A stretch of 64,000 bases of DNA, taken from contig NC_079147.1 of assembly GCF_945859685.1 (NCBI RefSeq), positions 60,046,946-60,110,945 on the forward strand, in the 5' to 3' direction. A program made the translations under genes and the position numbers. Shown one piece after another: positions 34,301 to 45,466 of the stretch (the stretch's first letter is position 1; the number at the start of each line of letters is the position of its first letter). This stretch comes from Eupeodes corollae (taxonomy: Eukaryota > Arthropoda > Insecta > Diptera > Syrphidae). Below the pieces are notes generated by a model. The model was not told the origin of the DNA and made no database searches. It saw only the letters and a program-made list of their open reading frames with translations.

Positions 34301-34890
34301 GACAAGTTCTTGTCAAACATTTCTGCACTATTTTTGAACTAATAGAGAAGCAATAAGTGCAGTTTAACTGTTTGACAAAATCGTTATGTACTTGTTACAA
34401 TAATTTTTATAGATATTACGTTCGGCTCAAAACTATCTTTTATTTAAAACCATAAATTTCCATGGCTTTGATGAACTAAGTGTTGATATGAAAAACGCAC
34501 CATGCAATAAAAATTTGATTGGGACACGTATTTTATTCTATCGATTGAATGACATTAAAATCTCCTATCTTATGCACCAACCCGTTGGTTGTTTCGAATC
34601 CCAGTCGAAGAATATGAATTTACATTAATTGTTTTTACAAATTTACAAAAAGCATAATTTTTCGTTGCTAAGAAATAACAGTGTTGCTCTAAGCAACTGA
34701 ATTTGAAAAACACACAATCGCAAACACTGTTTATTAAGAAAATTATATTTTATCGAGTACAAAAAATAAGAATCAATATGTACTTTGAAAAATTAATCCA
34801 TTATTTCAAAAAAAAAAAGAAATAGATCTGGAAATAAATGTATAAATAAACCTTTCGTTTTTGACTAACCTAGACAAAACTGTTTTTAAA
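34301..34890. other. Upstream region of the 34891 gene
   Basis: AT-rich, no repeats recognised. It should contain the promoter and 5' UTR of the following gene. Confidence 0.45.
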
Positions 34891-35570
34891 ATGGATCAAC
34901 AAAATCAAACTTTTGATAACATTCGTCAAGAATCGAAAAGGCTTATTATTCAAAGGTATTTAAAATATATTTTGTTCTGCACACGTTTTATTCGGTATTT
35001 TTTTTTAGCGAAAAAGAATCCTTGGATTCAGATAAGTCTGCTGATTTTCATGATCAAAACTATTCTCAACCAGACAAAAAAACTAATCCCGAAAAAACTA
35101 TTGACAATTTTAATATTTCAAACGAAAATTTACGTCCATCCTCCTCATATTCGATTGATGAAAACATTCAAAAAATGCGTTTAGAATTGAAAAAATGTTC
35201 TCAGCTCTTTGAATCGGCTGGTGAAGCATTTGAATCGATAAATTTTAATGGTTTGAAACATCGAATAAGAGATTTACATTTGTCAGCTAATCATGCGGAG
35301 ATCGAAACTGTTATGCAGGAGAAGGAAGTTGATCAAAAACTAAGTAAATTAACCGAAATAATGGGACATAAATTCCGGCAGCATCCCGGTGAATTTGGAG
35401 ATATACCGGAATTGAGTAACTTTTTCAAGGCATGCAGTCAACTGCAACATGGCTTGGACCAACTTAAACATCAACGTTTTGAAATGGATGGACTTGGTAA
35501 GCAAATAACCAGCGCTACAAATGCATCCAGATTGAGGATAGAGGAAATTCAAAAGACACTTAAGAAATAA
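34891..35570 (+). CDS. Two-exon gene for a 208-residue, mostly helical protein of unknown identity
   Basis: Exon 1 34891-34955 and exon 2 35009-35570, spliced at GT..AG with a pyrimidine-rich acceptor, keep one frame of 208 codons. The first 70 residues are polar and look disordered (many Asp, Asn, Ser). Residues from about 75 on are predicted by eye to be helical with heptad-like leucines ('MRLELKKCSQLFESAGEAFE', 'LKHRIRDLHLSANHAEIETV', 'LSKLTEIMGHKF', 'LQHGLDQLKHQRFEMDGLGK', 'RLRIEEIQKTLKK'). Composition and splice structure look like a small subunit of a coiled-coil complex, but I recognise no family. An AATAAA lies near 35726. Its intact frame amid dead transposons supports a host gene. 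Confidence 0.65.
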
Positions 35571-35819
35571 AATAAGACCTATAAAAAACGATACAAAAAA
35601 ATCAGTGCAAAAACCATTAACACCCAGTCCACAATATTCTAAAAATTCAATCTCTACTTGCTGAATTCCGCATTCTAATTATTATAACTTTGTTATAAAT
35701 TTATTGTAAATTATATTTAACAATCAATAAAAACGCAATCGGATTGATTTTGTAACTTAACAATTGTTAAAATTTTAAAAACTTTTCACGAAAGTAGTGA
35801 TTGAGACCTAGCTAATTTT

Positions 35820-36410
35820 CTCGCGTTATGCAATGTCTTTGGCTGCCGTTATCGAACGACTACGCAAGGTATGTGGAGAAATAGGAAGAGTGGAGTGAAT
35901 TGATGGTGTAAATCTAACGCATTATCGAAATACATGCACTATTAAAAATATTGCAAATGCATATGTTGCTAATGAATCGAATGTATCCATTTCCCTGCGT
36001 TCGCAGCAAATTGACAATTTTTTGGCAGCGATTTAAGTTCATGGCTTGGATGGGTAGTTCCAACTTAACAATGGCTTTGTCACGTAAGAAGTGAAGTCGC
36101 CCCGAAAATCACGCGATTTAAGTTCATTTAGTTCTATGGGTATTGTATCTTTGATAGAACCATATTTTTGCAAATAATCCCAGAACTCTAGATGCATTTA
36201 AGGACAACGTTACTCAGTTTCTGAGAATGGGGCGTTTTCCCAAAAAGTGAACAGTATCCACCCTTTCTGATAGGTTGCACATATTACACTCTAGGGGTAA
36301 ATCAGGTCTGTATGGAATGAAATTTAAATCTATTAGTTCACTACGTAGTCTGACGATCATAGAAATCACACAGACATTATTGTAGAATGTTCGCTAAAAT
36401 AAACAAGATA
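35820..36410 (-). pseudogene. LINE C-terminal relic
   Basis: Minus strand: 'MIVRLRSELIDLNFIPYRPD', 'LPLECNMCNLSERVDTVHFL' and 'GKRPILRN' match the C-terminal Cys/His region found after the RT domain in several LINE families (C..C...D..HFL..CP). 'SGRLHFLRDKAIVKLELPIQ' follows in another frame. No catalytic part remains. Confidence 0.55.
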
Positions 36411-37135
36411 TTCAGGAAAAAAAAAACACTTTTAAGAATTTTGTATGATTTTCTCTCGAAATTCTTGGAAGTGTTACATACAAACCACTGTCATTTCAAA
36501 ACTACTCTCTTCATTGAGATGGTTTAGACGGTTCTGAGTTCTAATTTATGTCACCTAAATGTTTCTTACAACCATTTTCAATTAAAAGAATGATTTCCAA
36601 AAAATTCTCATGTAAAACTATTTTCAACATTTTTTTCTGCTGCAGCTTTCTCGATTTTATTTATGTTTTTTTCACATTTAAAGGAGAGTTGCCCATAGAA
36701 CATTTTGCTCAATGATTTTTTTTGTTCCTTTTTTTTGGGCAAAATATTACCCATAAATTATGTCAAATATACATTTTTTTGGACTTAATTATTTGAATTT
36801 CACCAATTAATTAGTTTTGTTAAAATATCTAATTATTTCATGGATTATATACCAAATAAATAAATATAAAGCTTCTCGCTTTTTATTTAAAAAAATATTT
36901 TATTTCAGTTAAATTAAAATGTTTATATGGCAATACAGGTTTTATTTAATTTGTTTGCAATGATACCAACATTTACATGTGAAATCACAATGATAGAGCG
37001 CTCCTTGTTGTGAAAAAAAGAATTAAATTTTGGATCTCAAATTGAGATCCAAACACAAAGCAGGATCTTGTGTTGTTGTTGTAATGCATGTAAATCCAAG
37101 ATCCGGATCAGATCATGGTGATAATAAAACGCGGC
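36411..37135. other. AT-rich stretch, nothing coding
   Basis: No gene recognised. Positions 37031-37053 form a perfect 11+11 hairpin with a one-base loop (TTGGATCTCAA and its complement). Confidence 0.5.
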
Positions 37136-38163
37136 TAATGCATATTATCCAGTGCATTGGAAGACCGCTGTAGTTCATCCTCTCCCCAAAAAGGGAAAGG
37201 ACAACTCCAACCCGTCAAATCTTCGGTCGATAAGTCTTCTTCCGAGTATCATTAATAGGGCTCTAACTAAGTGGGCTGCGGACAACAAAATAATTCCGGA
37301 TAAACAGTTCGGGTTCAAGGCGGGTCATGACACAATTCATGCTGCGTCTAAACTCGTTTCTGATATACAATGGAATAAATCAAATCAACAATGCACAGGT
37401 GCTGTTCTGGTTGATTTGGAAAAGGCCTTTGACACCGTATGGTTAGAGGGTCTTTACCTAAAACTGAGCAGGCTTGGCATAAGCAAGCCATTGTTGTATA
37501 TACTTTATGATATGCTTAACGGTAGAAAGTTTTTTGTCAAAAGTGGCAATGTAACTTCTACCACAACACTCTCAATTAAAAATGGTCTTCAACAGGGAGC
37601 GGTGAATTCGCCGATTCTCTTCAGCATTTACACCAGCGATCTGATAGGTAGTCTTACAGAGGCAATTGCGTACGCCGACGATCTAATTGCGTGCAGAACG
37701 GCCCGAAAGGTTGAGGTTATTAGAATTCTCTTGCAGCGGGATTTCGACAAGATTCAGCGATATTGCGACGACTGGAAACTGAAAATAAATGTCCAGAAGT
37801 CGGAGACAATTCTGTTCCGGACTCCGTTGGCTAGGGTCACGAGGGATACGTGCAAGAATTTATGCAAGATGGTAATCGTTGATCTTCACCGGCAGCGATT
37901 ATCGAGCAAAAGTGTAGTTAAATACCTCGGTATCTGGTTAGATCAGTATTTATATTTCGACAGCCATATAAATGCTGTTCTGACTAGGGCCAGAGCCGTT
38001 TCGCTCTCACGAAACGGCTGTTTTACAGCAGTCGGCTTGACTCCAAAATGAAGGCAATTTTCTCCATGGCCCTCATACGGCCGATTATCGTTTATGATTG
38101 TCCTGTGTGGTTCAACGTTGCCCCTTCCCAGATGAAGAAGTTTCGGGTGTTCGAGCGGCAGTG
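37136..38163 (+). pseudogene. LINE reverse transcriptase fragment A
   Basis: A 299-codon frame begins 'HWKTAVVHPLPKKGKDNSNP' and 'NLRSISLLPSI', has a short deletion, then 'DKQFGFKAGHDTIHAASKLV', 'GAVLVDLEKAFDTVWLEGLY' (first catalytic Asp), 'NGLQQGAVNSPILFSIYTSD' and 'AIAYADDLIACRTAR' (catalytic YADD). The thumb begins 'VKYLGIWLDQYLYFDSHI'. After a frameshift at 38051 it ends near 'MKKFRVFERQCLR' and is fused to another LINE at about 38164. Jockey-like by motif style. Clade uncertain. Confidence 0.8.
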
Positions 38164-39780
38164 TTTAAGACCCCGGTCCAGATGGTATTCCTCCGATAGT
38201 ACTAAAAAGGTACACTAATCCTTAAGTTGAACCCCTTACGTTCTGATTCAAACTTTCTCTAAAAACAGGCAAATTTCCCAGTATATGGAAGAAGTCATTT
38301 CTAGCATCAATTTTCAAGAAAGGTAACAAGGCGGACATAACAAACTACAAACTAAACTGTTCAAACAATTTGTTGTTGTGAAAATGTAGCATTTTTTAGT
38401 ACAAATCTCAGCAACATGGTTTTGTGAAAAAAATATCTACCGTTCTTAATCTCCTCACATTTTCAAACATATGTTCAAACGTTTTAGAGCAAGGTTATGA
38501 AGTTGACTGTGTATATACTGACTTTTCTAATTCACGTAATTATTTTATTTAAACTCAAAGTTCTTGGATTTCCACCTTGGATCAAATTATACCTTAAAAA
38601 CAGATCTTATGAGGTAAAATTTAGAAATTGTCTTTCAGAACCTTTTGTTGCTCAATCTGGTGTTGCCCAGGGAAGCCATCTTGGCCATTTTCTGTTCATT
38701 CTGTCTGTTAACGACGTATTGTCACGCTCAAGTGAAGTTCTCATTTTTGCTGATGACATGAACATTTTTAAGATTATAAAGTTATGTCCACCCATGATCG
38801 TATTCTTTTACAAGCCGTCATTGATAGTTTTACATTTTGGTGTGGGAAAAATAGCCTTGCCCTCAATCCTTTAAAATGCCAGACGATAACTTTTACTAGA
38901 AAACGAATCGTTAGTGTATTTTATTATTGTATATCACAGCCAAAACTCTGTCGCGTCTTCACATTTAAAGATGTAGGTGTTTATTTCTGTTCAAATTTAG
39001 AGTTTACACATCACATTAATTTTATTGTCAATGAGGCAAGTTCTATGCTTGGTTTTATAAAACGCTGCAGCGCGCTGGGCAAAGGAGTTTAATGATCCTT
39101 ATGTTACTCCTTCTTTGTGGAATTGCCATGTTCGTCCTCATCTTGAATATGCATCGCAAGTATGGACTCCTTATTACGACATTTATAGAAAACGTATTGA
39201 ATCAATTCAACATAATTTCATTCGCTTTGCCATAAAGGGTCTTCCTTGGGAAGATCGTTATGATCTGCCTCCCTATGAACATCGTATTCAGCTTCTTCAA
39301 ATGCAATCTCTCCATCAAAGGTGTGTTAATAATGACTTAGTATTTTTTCATCAACTCATTAATGGTGAAATTGATAAACCTTATTTGCTATCTTGTGTAC
39401 ATTTTAATTAACGAGGCGGAACTCATCACCTGCGTACATTTGATTTTATACATATTGACTTTCATAGAACTAACTATGGGAAGAATGAAGCTTTAAGTCG
39501 AATGAGCATTTTATATAACTTAAACTGTTCATCGATAGATTTAAATTTAAATATGAATTGGGTAGCGCAACAGTCCGTTCAGAACTAGGGCCTAGTGTCT
39601 TACAACTCTCAACCATTCCTGTGTGCGAGTAATGTTGTCAGGAATGGACAATTTAAATTTAAATAAGGTGGGATTAAAATCATTGTTTAGAACCAGTGCT
39701 CCACTATCGTAAACATCTTTATTTTATCTTTTGTTGTTCTGTATTAATTCATGTTAAATGTTAATTATGTTTTGTATTTT
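38164..39780 (+). pseudogene. LINE reverse transcriptase fragment B, interrupted by a SINE
   Basis: Starts 'GPDGIPPIVLKR', then 'FPSIWKKSFLASIFKKGNKA', 'VYTDFSN', 'VAQGSHLGHFLFILSVND' and 'VLIFADDMNIFK' (catalytic ADD). Later blocks: 'CGKNSLALNPLKCQTITFTR', 'VRPHLEYASQVWTPYYDIYR', 'GLPWEDRYDLPPYEHRIQLL'. The frame is broken at several places. Near its end 'SSIDLNLN' is duplicated by a SINE-like insertion (39553-39650), and the coding then resumes as 'KVGLKSLFRTSAPLS'. CR1/Jockey-like. Exact clade not resolved. Confidence 0.75.
39553..39650 (-). repeat. SINE-like insertion, 98 bp, with 14-bp TSD
   Basis: Flanked by the direct repeat ATTTAAATTTAAAT at 39539-39552 and 39651-39664. On the minus strand it reads from GGAATGGTTGAGAGTTGTAA through CACTAGGCCCTAGTTCT to GGACTGTTGCGCTACCC. 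A related copy is on the plus strand at about 53260-53420. The insertion sits in the coding end of LINE fragment B. Confidence 0.8.
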
Positions 39781-39805
39781 GTGCGTGTGTTAGGCTTTAA
39801 ATATA

Positions 39806-40942
39806 CAGGGTGGGCCATGAATTAGTTAACATTTGAAAAAATCGTATAAAAAAAACCATTTAACATATTTTAGAAATCGTTTATTTACGAGAAAGCTAAT
39901 TAGTTGTAATTTATTTTTTAAAAATGATATCGTCTAAATGACCACCGTTTCGGTTTTTGCACTCATCTAAGCAATTCCTGAAGTTTTCGAATACTCTTCT
40001 GCAAAGAGACCGCGAGATGGCCGACATCTCTTCAATGATTTTTTCTTTAATTTGACGGAGTGTATTCGGTTTATCAATGTAGACACAACTCTTTAAATAA
40101 CCCCATAAGAAGAAGTCAACTGGGGATAGATCTGGACTTCTGGGTGGCCATGGGATGTCACCTCGTCTGGAAATCAGCTTTTCTGGAAACATTTTTTTTA
40201 ACACCGGCAAGGACTCGTTCGATGTGTGACATGTGGCTCCATCTTGTTGAAACCATGTGTTACGATTATAGCCAGCGAATTCCAGTAGCATCGATGCTAA
40301 GAACTCCCGTAACATTTTCACATACTCGGTAGAATTAACAGTAACTGAACGGCCTCGAGAATCTTCAAAAAAGTAAGGTCCGATGATTCCTTTTGCTGAA
40401 ATTGCAGCCCATACAGTTACCTTAGGAGAGTGAAGTGGCCTCTCATGTTTAGCTTTATCATTTTCGCTGCTCCAATACCTGCAATTCTGTTTGTTTACAT
40501 GCCCATTTAAATCAAAATACGGCGTAATAATGTGCGGAATAGTCCTAATTTAGCCGAACGTTTACGCGTCGATAAATCTGGATCACGTCGAACAGAAGCA
40601 AAAACTTGCTGCACATTCTCTTCGCTCCGAGAAGTCCGTGGCGCTCCGCCGGTTTGTTTGACATTTAGTGCAGATCCCGTCTCTTCGAACTTCTTCACCC
40701 ATTTCTTTATTAAAGGAGCACTGTGTAAACCATATTCAACGCGAAATAAGCGTCTCACCGTAATGAGCGAAAAGTTGTTTAAATAAAACTGTTTCACGCA
40801 GTAAGCGCGTTGGGGCCCCCCGAAGCAATCCATTGCGACTGAATTTCCAAGAAGCGAGCTAGTTCCCCTGCCCGCGGCCCGCGCGGCAATAGTTTGCGCG
40901 GTAAGTTACATTTAAATGTTAACGAATTCTTTTACCACCCTG
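39806..40942 (-). mobile_element. Mariner-like (DD41D-type) transposon, intact ends, internal deletion
   Basis: Inverted termini start CAGGGTGG at both ends (39806 and, reverse complement, 40942), share GTTAACATTT about 20 bp in, and are flanked by TA. The minus-strand transposase starts at 40833 with helix-turn-helix regions ('FYLNNFSLITVRRLFRVEYG', 'WVKKFEETGSALNVKQTGGA'). At about 40520 it jumps from 'GLFRTLLRRIL' to 'FDLNGHVNKQNCRYWSSEND', removing several tens of residues with the first catalytic Asp, and the frame shifts there. The rest is open to 39911: 'TWFQQDGATCHTSNESLPVL', 'PWPPRSPDLSPVDFFLWGY', with 41 residues between the last two Asp. The copy is non-autonomous. Confidence 0.88.
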
Positions 40943-41029
40943 TATTATTTACTTACTAACAACTAACACATGCACTTATGATGAGCCTCTGATCGTAGTT
41001 TGAATCTTGCTAGCCAGCTACTTTCTGAA

Positions 41030-41390
41030 ATTCTGAAGTGTAAAAAATTACAGATTGATTTAATTACTTTCAAGTGAAAGTCTTGCACTGGATGTATTCG
41101 ACTATACAAGCATATAATTTATCAGGTTAGTGAACATTTCTTGAGTTTTGTCTAGATCATTGTATTTACTCAAGACATAGAGGTCATCTGCATAGATGCA
41201 ATGGTCTAAAAGTTTAAATCTATTTAAATCTATTATTGATATTTCCTGAAAGGCAATAAGAAACAAGACCACTGAGAGCGGGGAGCCTTGAGGAATCCCG
41301 TTGTGTAGCTTTTATGTTGAAGAGTAGCAGTTGTTTCATTAAAAATGAGTTTACATATTGCATTATTTTAGGACCTACCCTCATTGTTCA
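41030..41390 (-). pseudogene. LINE reverse transcriptase palm fragment
   Basis: Minus strand: 'NGIPQGSPLSVVLFLIAFQE', 'LLDHCIYADDLYVLSKYND' (catalytic YADD) and 'DKTQEMFTNLINYM'. A short isolated piece without ends. Not obviously the same family as fragments A or B. Confidence 0.65.
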
Positions 41391-41777
41391 GAACAAGATA
41401 ATTAAATAACCTTACCTTTAAATGAAAAACCGACTAAATAACACATGAAACACATTTTCTACACTTAAGAAAGACTTAAAACTATAAAAGCCGACAACCC
41501 TGGGTTATGCCCGGTTTTGGTTAGATAACCCTATATTGTTTGAACGAGAGTTAAATTACTTCCATTTAACACCAAAATCAAATAAAAAACAGATGAGGGT
41601 ATATTTATTCCGAAGAACCACCACTTTAAGCCAGGTAACCATCTAAAAGGGCCAGGATACAAGAAGGCAATCGTAGTTTTAGGTTTAAGGTTTAGATGAG
41701 GGTAATTGAATACAACAATGCGCTTTTATTTTGCAATATTAAGCACCTTAGGGCAAGGTTATAGCTATGCAACCTAA
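41391..41777. other. Nothing recognised
   Basis: Unassigned AT-rich sequence between a LINE fragment and the MITE-like repeat. Confidence 0.4.
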
Positions 41778-41986
41778 TAGGGCCCATACACATGCCTGCA
41801 TGCGCATACAGTGCTTGCACATGCAAACTGCCAGTGTATGGTGTGAACTATGTGTTGGTGCAAGCGGCATGAGCAATATCAATAAATTTTGATATTTTCT
41901 TGCTTGTGCATGCAAGCATGTGTGGTCTGTGTGCTACATCTGCTCAGTCATGGGCTAAAGCAATCAAAATTGCCGCATCAGCGGTA

Positions 41987-42014
41987 CACAGTGGTGCGAG
42001 AGCGGAAAAAAGTC
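41987..42014 (+). repeat. Transib left terminal repeat: heptamer, 12-bp spacer, nonamer-like
   Basis: CACAGTG (41987-41993), spacer GTGCGAGAGCGG (41994-42005, 12 bp), then AAAAAAGTC (42006-42014). The heptamer is identical to the consensus V(D)J recombination signal heptamer. The A-rich block is only loosely like the RSS nonamer ACAAAAACC. Confidence 0.85.
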
Positions 42015-42404
42015 TTTTTAAGAAGTTATATTTATCCTTTTAAATTTTATGTTTAAGTACTCTTATATAACCCGAGCGTATGATTTAAAAGTATTTTTCA
42101 ACATATATATTGTATGTTCTGATTTACAAGCCCTCAAAGTTGAAAAATAATTTTACTCAAATCTCGAACCGTATTTTCAACAAATTTTGAGATGTTTTTT
42201 TCCGAAGTTCCTTTAAATAAATTCTCTAGCTTCTTAAATAATTTAATTGGTCTATTTTCGATTATCTAAAATAAAAAAAAAATGATTATTTATAAAAGAT
42301 ACCTTCTATAAGTAGTCTGAAGCTTAAGTACTAGGAAAAAATGTGTTTTTTTTTAAACTTTTTGATTTCAAAAAAAAGCTCCAAAAGACTCCAAGAAAGT
42401 AAGT

Positions 42405-42554
42405 ATGTCAGCATATGCTCCATGCATTTATGTAAAAGCACAGAAAAAATCAGCTGCAGATACGTGCAGATGTGGAAGTTATGATCAAAAATGTTTCACT
42501 GAATCGGATTTCAAGAAACTGCGTTTTGACGGTGGTGTTTACCAAAAAGTTTGA
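42405..42554 (+). CDS. Small Cys-containing open frame in the Transib 5' region (uncertain)
   Basis: 49 codons from an ATG: a short frame with five Cys, four of them in 'CRCGSYDQKC' and nearby (PCIYVK upstream). It lies inside the element about 580 bp before the transposase start. It could be chance, an upstream exon of the transposase, or decayed cargo. No family recognised. Confidence 0.2.
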   Translation: MSAYAPCIYVKAQKKSAADTCRCGSYDQKCFTESDFKKLRFDGGVYQKV

Positions 42555-43136
42555 TTTCTTCGTTATTAATTGTCAGAATGAACTGGTTAAGCCCATTATT
42601 TTAAGAAAAAATGTCAAACTTTATTTTAAAAATAAAACAAAATTAATACATTGACACAGGTCTGAGAATTTTGATTTTTGCGAAACCATTTATTTCTGCC
42701 CGGAAAATTTTTTCAACTTTGAACTCAATTTTCTTGGAAAGAACACACGAAAAGCAATATAGTTTTATGATATTTTAAATTATATGATAGAGCTCAAAAA
42801 AAATAAAGAAAAGGATTAGGGATAATCCTTTATTTTTTTAGTTTTTTGATAAAAGTAGGGCAGGTAGAAATAAAAAAGATGTTATTTTTAAAGTTTTATT
42901 GCTTTGTTTTTGTTGTGTATTGCGTAATTTTGTATTACCTGTCTTATTAGAATAAAATCTCATACTTAAATCTATATATATAAAGGATTAAATTAAAAAA
43001 AAGTCAGTATTGAGTTATTGACCATTTGAGCAAGGTGTTTAAGAAAAATGTTTACTCTGATCAATCAATAAGTGAAAGTGAAGTGAAATATAATAACAAA
43101 TATACATATAGTGAATAGTGAATTCAATACATTAAA

Positions 43137-44971
43137 ATGCATTCAATCGAAATTCCTTATTCGGTGTTGTGTAGTGAACTTATCACTAATGGACATGATG
43201 TTCAAAATCTTCTACCATATTTTGAAAGGGAATACCCCAACTTAATTTCTGAGCAAATAGAAACTGTGCTGTCAGAATTAAATAAACGTTTTGTGCCTCA
43301 TTTTTTGAGTCGATGGAACGCAGTTCATAGAAAAAAAAGTCATTTTGAAAAAAAAAATACACTCATTGGCTCGAAGGAGTTTTCGAAGTAGAACTATCCC
43401 AAAGTGTATTGGCCGAAACGTCAACTAATATGGGAAGACCACGAAAGAGTTTTGACGAATGCTGTGATCGAGCTAAAAGGTATAAGAGGGACGAAATTAG
43501 AAATATATTTCCTCAAGAAGAGATAAACTATGCAGCAACATCAGAGAGCTTTTCCTGCTCACAATTTGATCCGGATAAGGCTCTTGCATTATTTATACAA
43601 GCAGAATTGTCGAAACGCCAATATGAAGTATTAAGACATGCCCTATGAAGGACATGATGTTTTTAAATTACTGGAAGCAAAAAAAAGTGCTATCCTTTAG
43701 ATATAAGCATTACGGAAAGCTCAGCAAGTGTGCCACTACAAAAATTGTTAGACCACACTGCAACAAGGTTATTAGAAGGAAAGACATCAGAGGAGATAAC
43801 CAGAATTGAAGGACAGTCTTTAACATTGTACACTAAATGGGGATGTGATGGTGCCTCTGGCCAACCACAATACAGTCAAACATTTGACAATGAAGAAACT
43901 TCGGACGCTAATATGTTTATGACATCTTTGGTACCAATGCAAATGGCTATGGAGGATAACAGGGATATTATTGTGTGGAACAACGATCGACCATCCTCTA
44001 CAAGATACTGCAGAGCCATCCAATTTTCTTTTGTTAAAGAAACTGCAGAAATCATACGAAACGAGAAATAAAGAATAGATACGGAAATCAGTAATTTAAC
44101 TCAGACGATAATTCAAATAGGCGAACGTCAGTTTACAATCAAACACGAACTCATGTTCACAATGCTGGACGGGAAGACAGCTTAATCTATAACAGAAACT
44201 CCTGCAGCTTCTTCCTGTTTCATATGTGGAACTACAACTTCTGGAATGAATAAATTGACAAATATAAGAACCAAAGCTGTAAACAGGGAAGCTTTGAAAA
44301 TGGGAATGTCTCCTCTTCACGCTCGGATAAAATTTATGGAGTGTATCCTAAATGTTGCCTACAATTTGCCATTTAAAGCATGGAGCCATATTAGAGATGC
44401 TCAGAAGAAGAAAATTCAGCAGGAGTTTCGTGAAAAACTGGGCATCATTGTCGATCTTGTAAAACAAGGTACGGGGACAAGTAATGACGGCAACACCTCC
44501 AGATGATTTTTTGCAAATCCAACCATGACTTCAGAAATCACTGGAGTTAGTGAATCCCTAATTCGGCGGTTTGCTGTTGTCCTTGAAGTAATAACGTCGA
44601 ATGAAAAATTAGATTTAAAAAAAAGTGCAGCTTACATGTGGGAAACTGCTGAACTGTTTGTTGAGAAATATAAATGGTACAATATGCCAGCTACCGTACA
44701 TAAGATTTTGATCCATGGAGAAGAAATAATTAAAAGCTGTGCATTTCCTGTTGGATCGCTCTCCGAGGAAGCCCAAGAATGCCGAAATAAGGATTATAAA
44801 GCCTACCGCAGGTTTCATTCGAGAAAATGCAGCCGAATTGCGACGAATGAAGATGTGATGCATCACATACTCATATCCTCAGATCCAATAATAACAGGTT
44901 TAAGGCCACAGGCAAAAAAGAAAATACTTCCAATCAGCGCAGACGCTAAAAATCTCATTTTAGCGTCATAA
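43137..44971 (+). pseudogene. Transib transposase (RAG1-like core), inactivated
   Basis: About 611 codons if continuous. N-terminal part 'MHSIEIPYSVLCSELITNGH', then 'WLEGVFEVELSQSVL' and 'NMGRPRKSFDECCDRAKRYK'. The core has 'LYTKWGCDGASGQPQY' (first catalytic Asp, as in RAG1 'CDGMGD'), 'RPSSTRYCRAIQFSFVKET', a CFIC Cys pair, 'GMSPLHARIKFMECIL', 'GTSNDGNTSR', and the C-terminal 'MPATVHKILIHGEEIIKS', 'LSEEAQECRNKDYKAYRRFH' (equivalent of the RAG1 catalytic Glu region) and 'DVMHHILISSDPII'. Lesions: frame changes near 43350 (poly-A), 43638 and 43685, and stops at about 44069, 44183 and 44503 (TGA where Arg is expected). Transib transposases cut and paste DNA with 5-bp duplications and are the relatives from which RAG1 is thought to have arisen. 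Confidence 0.9.
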
Positions 44972-45120
44972 AATTACTACTTCATAATTGTTTTTTATTT
45001 ATTTTTTGTGTGTATTTATCTATTTATTTATTTAATTTTATAATATACATAGTTAGTAATATTTTGTTCAAAATAAAAAGTTAAGATTTTACTAAAAAAA
45101 AACTTTTATTTAAATATAAC

Positions 45121-45466
45121 ATCAAAAGCCTCAAATTTTAGAAAAATGTCCATAACTTTTTTTCTAATAATTTTTTCTTGACCAAATTTTGACCAAGCAT
45201 GTATAAGACTAATCTTAACATGTGTTTAAAATTTCATTAAAATTCGCTTAGAAGTTAAGATTTTACAGACTTTTTTCCGCTCTCCCATACAAAAATCAAA
45301 AACCCTCAAATTTTAGAAAAATGTCAATAACTTTGTTTATAATTTTTTTTTTCAACCAAATTTTGACCAAATATGTTAAGACTAATCTTAACATGTATGC
45401 CAAATTTTATTTAAATCTGTTGAACCGTTCAGATTGTACTAACTTTTTTCCGCTCTCCCATACAAA
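45121..45466. repeat. Tandem duplication in the Transib 3' subterminal region
   Basis: Two units of about 173 bp (from about 45121 and 45294) share ATCAAAA(G/A)CC, TCAAATTTTAGAAAAATGTC, AAGACTAATCTTAACATGT and the block ACTTTTTTCCGCTCTCCCAT. So the nonamer-like block and most of the 23-bp spacer occur twice (about 45269-45292 and 45443-45466), but only the outer copy is followed by the heptamer. Confidence 0.85.

Noticed and set aside
34585..34615. tRNA T-arm-like word GTTTCGAATCCCAGTCGAA
   Set aside because: No matching acceptor, D or anticodon arms could be placed around it.
37031..37053. Perfect 23-bp hairpin
   Set aside because: No target duplication, transcript evidence or repeat context was seen, so it is listed only as a local feature.
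42472..42654. 60-codon frame inside the Transib 5' region
   Set aside because: Lys/Asn/Phe-rich AT-driven frame with no motif. The shorter frame at 42405-42554 was noted instead because of its cysteines.
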